NCBI RefSeq assembly: GCF_020360975.1
Contig: NW_025408685.1
Location: forward strand, 992,001-1,056,000
Length of the DNA stretch: 64,000 nt
Reading direction: 5' to 3'
Origin: Hirsutella rhossiliensis
Taxonomy: Eukaryota > Ascomycota > Sordariomycetes > Hypocreales > Ophiocordycipitaceae
This document shows positions 32,289 to 42,149 of this stretch, piece after piece. The position numbers and the translations under genes are program-made. The notes beneath the pieces were generated by a model that had not been told where the DNA came from, ran no database searches, and saw only the letters and a list, made by a program, of their open reading frames with translations. Within the stretch, counting starts at the first letter, position 1. Every line of letters starts with the position of its first letter.

Positions 32289-32892
32289 AATTCTGCCACA
32301 CACGGTACATCAGCCTCCAATGGCCTGGCTCCCTAATTCGCACAGTAGCCACTGCGTCACCACCTTAACAGTCACAGAACCTTCCATCAGCTTCTAGTCA
32401 CTCATTCGGATCTCCTATAAAGATGCTGCTCATTCTACACTCTAGGTAGGAGAATCAAGAGTGTTCCAGTCCCCGATTTTATGCCCACTTGTGAAAGGCA
32501 TCACCAAACTGGGCATGCAACCAGGTTGTGGCCAAATACAGTCTATTATCCTGATAAAGAAGAAGAAGAAGAAGAGAGAAGAGTATACAGCTAGATCCCC
32601 CTTTTATGATGTAGCTGTGAGCTCAGGGGCTCAGAGGTAGAGACAAGGGTTCCTTGTCCGTCCCGTAATTCCAGCTCAGGGCTTCCAGCCCTATAACACC
32701 ACTTGCTCATTATCACGGGGCAGACCTAGGATGCCAGGGAAGATCTATGTTATGCTGTGAGGAGGGCAAACTATGGAGGTGAAACAGAGTCCAGAAAAGT
32801 ACAGGAGGCACGTGACTGAAGCCAGGTTGGTGCCGTGACACTCATCATCCATGCGATAAGTTCCATAAAACAGACTTTCTCGGGGCGCTACC
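32289..32892. other. No gene; candidate solo LTR family D and a dispersed repeat
   Basis: The stretch at 32435-32489 (GAGAATCAAGAG...CAGTCCCCGAT) recurs at about 41604-41640. A candidate 351-bp solo LTR lies at 32490-32840 (TGTGAAAGGC...GCCGTGACA) and seems to interrupt that dispersed repeat. Its flanking duplication is not exact. A short GAA microsatellite lies inside it (32560-32580). Confidence 0.45.
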
Positions 32893-32999
32893 TGTAAGGC
32901 ACACAATCACGACGAAACAGAGAGTGAAGAACGGGGGCCAGCGATGTAATTGTTGATCTCCAAAGAGCCCCTCCAGTGGGCCGTGGTCATCCCCTCGTA

Positions 33000-35799
33000 C
33001 TCGGGGGGTTGACTAGCAGGGGTCCGCAAGGCCCCCCCCTCTCCTACGGAGAGGGGGTCACAAAACTTGTTTCTTTGACGGTCGTGTTTCCCTCTATCGC
33101 AACTTCAATCTACCGCCACGCCGTCAATTGATGCTATCAAGTCTCAAAACTTTCGCAATATCGTTAACCATACTTCATTTCCATGATGCCAAATTTTCAG
33201 CCTGATCAGAGCTTGCGTGCGGCGAATGCGGCGCGAGAATATCTTGACGGCGACTCGCTAACGCGTACAACACGCGCAAATCCGCGCCTCCGCGCGTCTT
33301 GACAATCAACGAGCTCGCAGTGATACACAAGACCAATGAAGGCCTCGTAAAGAAGTATATCAGGCTTCTTCGCGCCAATCTGGCTCTTCCAAGCGGGGAA
33401 AGGAGGCGCCCTACTGCTCTTACCGATGCTGAAGAGAAGAGTCTACTCTCATACGCAAGACTCGTCGAAGGCGGCACTTTCGCACTCACGGAGGCATGCC
33501 TCATCAATAAGGCCAACTTTATCCGCCATCATCGCCGTCAGGGCTTAACTTCTCAGGTGTCGAGATCGTGGCTTACTCGCTTTAAACGGCGGCATCCAGA
33601 GCTTGCCATCAGGAGGGCTAGGATCCAGGAGATCACTCGCGCCGGCGCCGAGCTTGAGGTTGACGAGCTTGAGGCTTGGTTCCACGAATATCAGGCCGTT
33701 ATCAAGGAGCTCAGAATAACGCCAGAAAATCTATGGAATTTCGACGAAACCCTCTTCAGCTTGGGTGGATGAAGGGCTCAAAGCTAGTGTCATTACGGAT
33801 GAAGAGGAGCAGAAGGCCCGTCTTCTTCCAGCCTGGGAATAAGGAGTCGTTAACATCAGTGGATGCCATCAGTGCCGCCGGGAAAGCCATTCCTTCTTTC
33901 CTTATCCTTAGTGCAAAGTCCTCCTTGAAGAATACACGATGGCTACAATTAGCGACGACGTTGTCGTTACATATACAACAACAGGATATAACAATAGCCA
34001 GCGGGCGTTCCAGTGGCTTCAGCACTTCAACCGCTACTCCTTTGCTAGGAGTAGCTCCTTTAAAACCATACTATCGAGAACTGGTTCGGCTACCCGGCTA
34101 CAATCACACGGGAAGGCTGGGATAAGAGCAATGGGGAACGGCGTACATTCTACACTCAGAAGACGAAGACGGTCTTCCGGCTGCTCGTTATGGATGGATT
34201 TGCTGCACACGAGGACCCTGAATTTATCTGGTATTGCGAGATGTTCGAGATCGTACCGTTCAAGCTACCATCGCATACAAGCCACCTCCTACAACCTCTT
34301 GACGTTGGCGTCTATCAACATCTCAAACGTGCACAACAAGGAGCCTTAAAGAAGTTCGTTATCGGTGGCGGCACACGCATCTCGAGATTCGACTTTCTCT
34401 GCCAATGGAATGAGCTATTCAGCGCCGCGTTTAAGGCTTGTTATATCTTTGTGGGCTTTGAACAGTCCGGGCTATGGCCTCCTGATCCTGAAGTGGTGCT
34501 AGGTCCATTACGAGCTGCCTCTAAAGACCGACAGGAGCCTATTTTCCCACAGCTTTTAGCGAGGAATTTGGTGACACCACGTAAGGTAAAGAGTGATCTT
34601 GAAGCCAGTCGGAAAAAACTCGGTATCCTAAGCAGCCCGACGAGAGAGATCGTTAATAACGCGTCAGCCTGTCTTGATCTTGCGATTTTAACACAATCGG
34701 CTCATACACAGTTTATACAGCATCAGCAAGACCGTATCCAGCGAGAGAGGCAGAACCAAGACCCTACGCCGAATCCGAGGCGTTGACGATGGCGCCTTTA
34801 CGATACAGCAACTACGAGAAAGCGGCCGCCCGGCAGCAAGAAGACCAAGAGGCTAGTGCCAAGCGTGCTCTTAAGGATAGCGAGACTCAATTTCGACATC
34901 TCCGTGCTATGGATGCCGCACAAACAGCGTCACAGCCTCGTCTACGCGGTGGAGCCGCCGTGGCGGCGAAAGCAGTAGAAGAGGCCAAGTACAGGACATA
35001 CATTCAACAACTCGTGACCCCGGAAGAAGCTGTCGCTCGCGAGGCTCTTCAAGAGCGCTGGACTACGGCTACGGAGGGCTACCGGTATTTCCTATGGGCA
35101 ACACACCTAAAGGCGATCTCACAGCTCTTCCTGATATCGTGGCCTGGTCACAAGCTCAGGAGGAGGCGCGGGCACAAGCTGCTGCCAACGTGGCCGACGA
35201 AGACTCTGATATCGATCATGACTATATATCTATGCTGCTTTCTTCAGAGCCGGATCTCGCGCCTAATAGCGACGATGATGAGGATGACATTCAGATCATA
35301 ACAACACAGCGCCAACGCCCGCGTATTGCGAGACCACCACTATCGCAGCTTCCACTCGAGCAGCTTCCGCCACGGCAGCCGGTGCAATTGAACGAAGAAG
35401 ACGAGGCGGCGATCCAGGCCGAGCTCAAGGAGGAACGCGTTATCGTGGGTGTATACAGCGACGAGGATAATGAAGAAGAGGATGAGCCGGAGGTTGTTAT
35501 ATATGGTAGACGAATTGCTGTACCAAAGACGCGCGTGCGTCAGGCCTAGAGCATTAGATTTGTAATTTACTAGTAACACCAACGACTGAACCAATTCTCA
35601 CGAGACTTGACACCTAAATTCTATAGTACCTAATAGACACTGTATCTTTGTTTCAATCCTAAGAAGCCCAATTGACGGCGTGGCGGTAGATTGAAGTTGC
35701 GATAGAGGGAAACACGACCGTCAAAGAAACAAGTTTTGTGACCCCCTCTCCGTAGGAGAGGGGGGGGCCTTGCGGACCCCTGCTAGTCAACCCCCCGAG
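33000..35799 (+). mobile_element. Pogo/Fot1-superfamily transposon with long (about 130 bp) terminal repeats
   Basis: A 2800-bp element beginning CTCGGGGGGTTGACTAGC and ending with its reverse complement, flanked by TA (32998-32999 and 35800-35801). Inverted repeats extend about 130 bp inward to CGCCGTCAATTG and are nearly identical. They include a G/C tract palindrome (CCTCTCC...GGAGAGG). It disrupts a family-C solo LTR. Confidence 0.93.
33183..35549 (+). CDS. Pogo-type DDE transposase, frame-broken
   Basis: Transposase with an N-terminal HTH/CENP-B-like DNA-binding part (from ATG 33183) and a DDE_1 catalytic core. NFDETLF near 33740 carries the first Asp, VMDGFAAHEDPEF near 34185 the second, and SHLLQPLDVGVYQ near 34290 the third. 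The C-terminal half is Gln/Ala/Glu-rich and ends in an acidic tail (SDDDEDDIQI; SDEDNEEEDEPEVV) to about 35549. Frame changes near 33280, 33770, 33930, 34180, 34785 and 35090 split it. Confidence 0.87.
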
Positions 35800-35886
35800 T
35801 ACTTATATACCGGTAGCTCCTGCCGCCCGTCGCGATCCCCACTTCGGTTTCAGATGACGCAACCCAGGTCCGTAGGCGCGTGATAG

Positions 35887-36174
35887 TACCTATGTTGTAA
35901 GTTTCCTAATTTTCTGAGTGGCACGTATATAAGAAGTTGTGCGGTGTCACACACAGACCAAGTGCCCTAACTGTCAATTGCGCACCACTCGTTGGAGCGC
36001 GCGTTCTACTTTTGGCGCAATACGCGGTGTAAAGTCCCATAACGCCCACTCTTTTACCTGCGTCTGAACTCTTTGTTTCGCAACCCCAAGGAGAACATGC
36101 TGTTGTGCCAGACAGGCAATTTACTCCAGACGAAATCGTCCCTCTTTGGGACTAAAAGGCTGGTCCCTTCAGTT
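35887..36174. other. Intergenic, no gene seen
   Basis: Sequence between the family-C LTR and the end of the coiled-coil gene. No coding segment, RNA gene or terminal repeat is supported. Confidence 0.4.
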
Positions 36175-36606
36175 TCATCTCCTGTTGTATCGACACAATC
36201 GTCCCTTGGCCCAGGCAAGACGCCAACAAGGTCTGTCGCGGCATTTTGCTGCTCCTTGGGCGGGCAGAACCCAGTTCAGGCTGAGATCTAACCGAGAGAA
36301 GTTCAATCTCAAGCTGTTGATGAGGCCCCGCTGAGCATTAATAACCTGTTGCTGCAACCGACGACAATCGGCAGCCTGTTGTTCCTCCTGCTTGAGCTCA
36401 AAAACAAGATTCTGCATGTGTCGGATTTGGTATTGTGAATGGTTTACTGCACTTTGCAGTTGCTGGACAAGGTGTTTGCTCTCGCGTTTCTGTGCATCCA
36501 AACGCGCCCGCAGCTCAATGTTCTGTGTGCCGTATTGGTTGAGTATAGCCACGCAGAATTGAATGATTTGGATATCTTGTCCGAAAGAGAAAGATAAATC
36601 TGCCAT
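36175..36606 (-). CDS. Small coiled-coil protein
   Basis: From ATG 36606 (MADLSFSFGQDIQIIQF) a frame of about 143 codons encodes a Gln/Leu/Arg-rich helix (LRARLDAQKRESKHLVQQLQ; FELKQEEQQAADCRRLQQQV) and a basic tail. No family recognised. It resembles in size and character the pair at 18.1-19.3 kb and the C-termini of the basic/coiled-coil proteins, but I see no clear sequence identity. An upstream in-frame ATG at 36639 is an alternative start. Flanked by TEs on both sides. Confidence 0.48.
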   Translation of the reverse strand: MADLSFSFGQDIQIIQFCVAILNQYGTQNIELRARLDAQKRESKHLVQQLQSAVNHSQYQIRHMQNLVFELKQEEQQAADCRRLQQQVINAQRGLINSLRLNFSRLDLSLNWVLPAQGAAKCRDRPCWRLAWAKGRLCRYNRR

Positions 36607-37212
36607 TACTAAAGAGACCTCGCCTGTCCTCCGATGCACGTAGACTGAGAGGAATTTCTTTCTTGCATCTTATAGTTGTTGGTCCGGCTTTATTTTACGG
36701 CAATCGACGCGCGGTGGTTGGCTCCAAATGCGGAAGGCTCTTGGCTATTGCCTAGCAGCAGTAACAATCGGCTCTACCCTAGTGCCCTTGTTCAGAAGAT
36801 ATGATAAGAATTACGCAGCACGCACCTTGCTCTTCAATTCGGGTCACATTACTCGGTACTGCACATTGCGCAACCTTCCATGAATGGCCTGTCCCATTTC
36901 CGAAATTTCTGGTCAGGTTTGATATTCCAAGTTACTGTACGTAACTTATAATATTATGAAATCGAAAGTGGAGGATCTGCAAATAGCTTAGTGCCTCGGC
37001 CCTCTAGGGTTGATCCCTCCAGGCGGAATAAATTGCATTGCATTACCCGTTGGCGGGGCCCTTCGGGAGCCAACAAAGGGGCTTGAACGGGTAATAAAAA
37101 AAAGCGGCTAACCTTTGGAAGGGTAGAGTAGCGACCCCTGCTGCTTGTCTTGGCTCATTTTCCCCCACTTATTCATGCCCAGAATCGTTTAGGAACGCGA
37201 ACAAGCCTCCTA
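36607..37212. repeat. Gene-free stretch with an 85-bp dispersed repeat (36960-37045)
   Basis: The segment CGAAAGTGGAGGATC...GGCGGAATAAATTGC is the inverted partner of 27380-27465. The remainder shows nothing coding. Confidence 0.55.
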
Positions 37213-39158
37213 CTCGTCCCACAGACCCACGTAAAGTGGGTCCTCACCACCTGTCTGTGTCAACCACCTGGCTGTGTCACTTTACGGCTTCAACGCCAAC
37301 TTCATTTAATAATAAAACGGCAAAAAAAGTTAAAAATTGATGCATACGATAATTGAATACTGGCCGCAATAGTCTACCTATTTTTGACTTTTGTAGCTTA
37401 TAAAGCTGATCGTTGGGCTTCTTTTTCGGCTTTCTTAGCCGCCCGGGCTGCCGTCGCTCCTCGAGCTCAATCGCCCTTTTCTCCTCTTTGCTTCGCCAGT
37501 ACCAACTTTTCTGCTTTTGCAATGCGAATATCTTCCTTTGACTTCGCAATAGCCCTCCCTTCGTCTACAGTCAGTACTCCACCGCTTTGAAGGTGGCGGT
37601 TCTTGTATTTCTTCCGGCCTTGGCGTTGCTGCTCGGCAAGCTTGGTATTGTACAGATCGACCATCGTTTGCTTTAACTCGTGGCCTTGGGAGATTGCACC
37701 TTTAACGTAGCGTTGAAGGTTATGTACGAAGACCTCCTTCTCAATATCATCAATTGGGTCAAACTCAAGGAGACGTTGGCCAACTGATTCAAACTTCCGT
37801 ACGGTATGGGGGTACCAAAGGGGATGAATACGGCTCTGCAGGTAGCTCTGTCGGCGGCGTCTGGTCCCGTACCCTCTCTTTGAGTCTCTCGAGGATTGGC
37901 TTTGGATTGAATGGGTGGATTCCTGTTTTTGAATGCCGAGAGGATTGTAGACTCCTTGAAGGCTTTGACGCGGATTGATTGGATCATAGCGAGGAACTCC
38001 AGCTTGGTGATTTTACTCGCACCACTGCGAATAGCAAAATCGACTGCCCGACTGTGGTAATGTTTATACGGCTGAAATACCACGACGTCAAGCGGTTGAA
38101 GGAGATGCGTAAGATGCGGAGGCAATGCAAAGAGCACAATATTATGGGCTTCAGCGTACTCGATAAGGTCAAGGGTATGGTGGGAGCCGTGGCCATCAAG
38201 GAGCAATAGCCTCCAAGCACCTTTGCTCTTTGCATGCTTATCGAAATGTTGAATCCACGCTAGATTGAGCTGATCGTTCGTAAATCCCGTTTCCGTAACA
38301 CCAATAAGGGTATCGCCATCTAGCTCCTTGATGCCGTACCACTGTTCGAGGTGGACCTTGCCGGATAGGATCAAAAACGCAGGGATGTATCGACCATCGG
38401 CAGAAATCGCTTCAACGGCTGTTGCCGACTCCCTGTTTTCCTCAATACCAAAGTATTGCGATCGCCTTGATTTCGTGACGACAACTTGGTCCCTGCCAAT
38501 ACCAATACGGAAGCCCGTCTCGTCCATATTCCAGATATCAGCCGGGTTAATCCCGTACGAGGCAATCGTCTCGTGGAGCTTCTTGAAGTACTCGGTAACG
38601 TGCGGGACTGATTCGGCAAGCTTGCGTTGGTTATCGAGTACCTTTGCTTCATAATATGATATCCCTTGCGTTTAATAAAACGGGATATCCAGTTTTGCCA
38701 ACAAAGCATTGGGAGTCGAAGGGTTCGTTGCGGGTACCATCAGGGCCGACCGTGGAGCTTAGAACCCGATTTGCTGCATCGCGTAATAAGTCCTTCCGCA
38801 CCGCAAGTCCTATACGCTCAAGACGATCGATATACAGATCGATTGAGTCCTCTTGAGCTGGCGATAGCCTCGTATGCGTTGCTTTATGGCCGCTGCGAAG
38901 TTGGATGCCGTGAAATCGCAAGCGGAGTCGTTCGCGTGGAACCCCAAATTCCTTAGCCGCAGCGCGAAGGGACATATTGGGATTTGCCTCAATGGCTTTA
39001 ATAGCCTCGGCTACGCGCCTTTCAAGCGTAAGCTCTTTATTCTTCATAATGTGCCGTTGTTGAGGTCAAGATAGAGGCTTGAAGCGGTGAAGTGACACAG
39101 CCAGGTGGTTGACACAGACAGGTGGTGAGGACCCACTTTACGTGGGTCTGTGGGACAG
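37213..39158 (-). mobile_element. Fot1/pogo-like transposon (about 1.95 kb)
   Basis: Flanked by TA (37211-37212 and 39159-39160). Terminal inverted repeats start GTCCCACAGACCCACGTAAA and run about 65-70 bp, and contain their own small palindrome, ACCCACGTAAAGTGGGT. The transposase lies on the minus strand. Size and structure are typical of Fot1-class elements. Confidence 0.93.
37300..39047 (-). CDS. Fot1-type DDE transposase, frame-broken
   Basis: N-terminal psq-type HTH (NPNMSLRAAAKEFGVPRERL) from ATG 39047. The catalytic core has MDETGFRIGIG with the first Asp, LLLDGHGSH with the second and THLLQPLDVVVFQP with the third, a DDD triad as in pogo/Fot1. Frame changes lie near 38690, 38530 and 37840. 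The C-terminal Lys/Glu-rich tail extends below 37664 in other frames, so the stop is uncertain. Confidence 0.87.
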
Positions 39159-39160
39159 TA

Positions 39161-39971
39161 GACTGAATGAGTCCTAGCATTACGCAGATTAAGACCCTTG
39201 CTCTCGAAGGCCCTCCTATAGCGAACGAACGATTCGTAGAATTCGACCGAAATTGAGACGGTTTGGAACGACCACTGGGCGGGGGCATATAGCCAAAAAT
39301 GGCGTTCTCAAGTCAGGTCGAAGTACCAATTTTCGCATTGTATCAGCCACTTTTACCCTGTGGAAAACTCACTCGATTGAGCACCAACCAGCGCCACTTC
39401 CAAGTATCTACAAGAGCTCGTATCATCGACGAAAACCATCGCAGATTACAGTACAGTAATGTAGAATCGGGTAAATAGCAGACCGGACAGTGCCAGTTGG
39501 AGTCCAACTACAGACAGCTCCACTAACGACATATGGCTCCGCATTGACTTGGCAACCCCCGTCATGGCCTCCGGTCAGTTGAGGCATTTTTTTTGCCGCG
39601 ATACGGTCTAGGGGCCGAAATGTCCGGGTTCTGCGAGTTGTGGTAGAAAATGTACGAACCAACATTACGTAAAAGCCGAATGCGCTCTTAGCTGTATGCA
39701 CCCTAATATGAATCTAATGACATACCGGTACATTGCGGCATCATTCCCACTCAACCACAATGGCTTATAAGGCATCCAAGAATGACCGCAAGGTACTTCG
39801 AGCAATTTCACTAGCGTTTTGTATACTGAAGAGCTTTCGGGGTCGCCGAGTTAGAGATATTTTTTGCTCCTTTAACAGATATAAATAATGCAATATGAAC
39901 CATTTTTGCGCTCATGTTCTCAAAACTCAATGCCCGTTCAGGCGGAATCCCTGCCGGCATGATCCTTTGAA
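39161..39971. other. Gene-free stretch, probable promoter region for the next gene
   Basis: About 800 bp with no convincing ORF, terminal repeat or RNA gene. Its right end is AT-rich, as expected upstream of a fungal gene starting at 39972. Confidence 0.4.
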
Positions 39972-40896
39972 ATGCTGAGACGCAAGAAGGCATTCCGACA
40001 AAATGACTTAGAGGTCACTACGCGAGCTCAGCTAGTCGCCTACTTGAATCGCAGCCCAGAAGCGGACTATATGCCGCTTTCTCAACAGACGGCAGATAGT
40101 AAACGCTGGGTCGGCGAGCATCGCCAGCATCGAAGTCGCCAGCTAGCTGTAGTTCAGAAGGTCGAAAATACGTCTCTAACAGACTTCAGAGCCCTTGCTC
40201 AAATTGCTGATGCAGGGATTGCTCGCCTTATTGCACTTTATCACCGAGACCAGGCGTTTCATGTCGTCTACGAACACGTCGACTTATATCTTTACGACTT
40301 GTGCCCACTATCGGAAGGAGAAATTGCAGAGATCATGTCTCAGGTACGGTCCACTTACAAGCTCTCTCACAAGCAACGACTACCCATCACATAGGTCCTA
40401 GCGGGGGTACGTAAACTCAGACAGCTATCGCTTGGCTTTTGCATAGACTGCGTGCGAGTCACTGCCCAAGGTTCCGTGAAACTCGGTCAGTCCTCAACAT
40501 CGGCCATCAGCCTCGTGGCATACCGGCAACTAATCTATTCAGTACTTGACTGGAGCCACGAGTCTGTTGTTGGGCCCTTAATCCGACAAGTATTGCAGGA
40601 AACTTCCACATTATTCCTGTATGAGACAATGGAGAGACTGGGTAACAACAGCTCCTTCTGGTCGCCTGATGCTTCAATGTTTTTAGAGCGGCTTCGCGGC
40701 GGAAACATCCCGCTTACCACGGTACGTTCAGACCTGGTTCAAAGCCGAGGTTATCTGTCTGATGAAAGGGAAGGACCCTTTTCTTGACAAAGCCCAAAGC
40801 TTACGGGCAGCGGCACAATTTGCTATTCGGAAGAAACTGGCAGGGGGTGTATTTAAAGTCACCAGAGAGGGGGACCGGCTTTTCAACTCAACCTGA
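39972..40896 (+). CDS. Second pseudokinase-like protein
   Basis: Distant paralogue of the arm pseudokinase. Exon 1 (to 40343) encodes an N-lobe with AVVQKV at the VAIK position and ARLIALYHRDQAFHVVYEHV, matching VSILEVFNDSPSGFYLVFEE of the arm gene in layout. A 51-bp intron (40344-40394) lies at the same structural point as in the arm gene. Exon 2 has LGFCIDCVRVTAQGSVKLG where HRDxxxxN and the following strand should be; the HRD triad is absent. Exon 2 is open to 40787. A second frame from 40732 to TGA 40896 (WFKAEVICLMKGKDPF) looks like the true C-terminus, reached by a one-base shift. The ATG at 39972 is the first in frame. Function unknown. Confidence 0.55.
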
Positions 40897-41104
40897 ACTT
40901 ACGACGGCAGGTTATATACCGGTACAAAGCCAACCGCTTGGCAAGGCAGGACACTTGACTTGGTCCTATCTCACGGAAGATAAGCAAAGCAGGCATAAAG
41001 ATCAAGGACTGGAAGACTCTTGTCACACAGAGTATATAAACGCCCTTCGGGCTGAATCAGCCTCCAACAGTCTGATTCCCCTATTCGCATAGTTAGCCTG
41101 TTGA
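40897..41104. other. Intergenic between pseudokinase 2 and solo LTR
   Basis: No supported feature; probably the 3' UTR and terminator of the preceding gene. Confidence 0.4.
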
Positions 41105-41284
41105 TGTAAGGCGCACACAACTAAACAGAGAGTGAAGAACGGGGGTCAATCATTCAATTCATTGATCTCTGAAGATCCCATAAAATCCCGAGAATAGGCA
41201 CCCATCTTATATGATAGCATCCTCCGTTTCCTGACGGCCTACTCCGAGACATCTCGGAGGTATTCCTTCTCCTAGCGCGTGACA
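41105..41284 (+). mobile_element. Solo LTR, family C (diverged subfamily)
   Basis: TGTAAGGCGCAC...TAGCGCGTGACA, 180 bp, flanked by the exact 5-bp duplication GTTGA (41100-41104 and 41285-41289). The ends match the other family-C copies, but the middle differs and contains the palindrome CTCCGAGACATCTCGGAG. Confidence 0.85.
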
Positions 41285-41805
41285 GTTGAAGTGGGTCATC
41301 AGAACCCCTGAACCCCTGAAAGGCTCTCTGAGGAGCCTCTGACAGTGGCTTGGAAGTGATATATTAAGGTGGCATTTCTCTGTTTTTACTTAAAGATTTC
41401 TTCAACCTTTTAATGAACACTCAATCCGCTACACAGCATTCAACATAGCCTATATTTTAGGTCGTGGCAGTTTGTAATGCCATATTAGTGATGGATTCGA
41501 ATCTTCTGGATGACATCGTCATCTAGGCTGCATGGGTGGCGACATCGCCACTCAACCCAACGTCACAAGTATAAGAAGCCAACTTCTCAGCATCACTTAG
41601 ATAGAGAATCAAGAGTTCTTCAGTCCCCGATCTTCATGCTTGCTCAGCTCATCCTCCGTGCGATAACTCTTAATTCTGATTTCTACGGTGGGAAGAAGGC
41701 GAGGTCTTTATGGACTGCCTGAATGAGTGGATAGAAAGTAATGGTAGCATCTTGTAAGAGGCTGGCTCGGGGTTTATTCAACAGGTAGGTGCATAGGTGT
41801 TATCT
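41285..41805. other. Gene-free stretch with a dispersed repeat
   Basis: The part around 41604-41700 resembles 32435-32489 plus 32841-32880, the same dispersed repeat that candidate LTR D interrupts. No gene supported. Confidence 0.4.
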
Positions 41806-42149
41806 TGTCGCGAAGCACGTCTGAGATCTTGAGCTCGAGGTGACCATAAGGGGTATATGTGACGGTCACGGACTGAGCCAGAAGGCTGTGGACTCTATTA
41901 CGAAGATTCTGCTCTGAAGAAGAGAAAGGAGAACCGAACAATACAACTGGGTGTCCTCTCCCTAAATATGCCTTCCGTACGCGTGGGCCGTTGGCCCAAC
42001 AACATGTGGGTCATGTATGCAAGGGGGGTGTGACGGTGCTAGGCCGTCACACTACCCCCCCTAAAGCCGTCGAACACAAACGGTGGAGATGGCTCCTCAC
42101 GAGTGTCGTCGCAGTCGCCGTCGCTCATGCCCACGGCCGACAGCCTTGT

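Larger units (their letters stand above)
32893..35886 (+). mobile_element. Solo LTR, family C, interrupted by a pogo-like transposon
   Basis: Starts TGTAAGGCAC at 32893 and resumes after the inserted element at 35802 through CGATCCCCACTTCGGTTTC to GGCGCGTGATAG. The interrupted halves align with the uninterrupted copies at 9397 and 56050. Flanking 5-mers CTACC and GTACC are a near-match duplication. The last bases are mutated compared with GTGACA. Confidence 0.75.

Noticed and set aside
31198..32352. Very long minus-strand ORF (384 codons), and plus-strand ORFs, in the repeat array
   Set aside because: Produced by a stop-free 17-bp tandem repeat that is open in several frames on both strands; no coding signature.
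40784..41092. 102-codon ORF after pseudokinase 2
   Set aside because: The competing frame ending at 40896 looks more protein-like and continues the upstream gene; this ORF has no domain.
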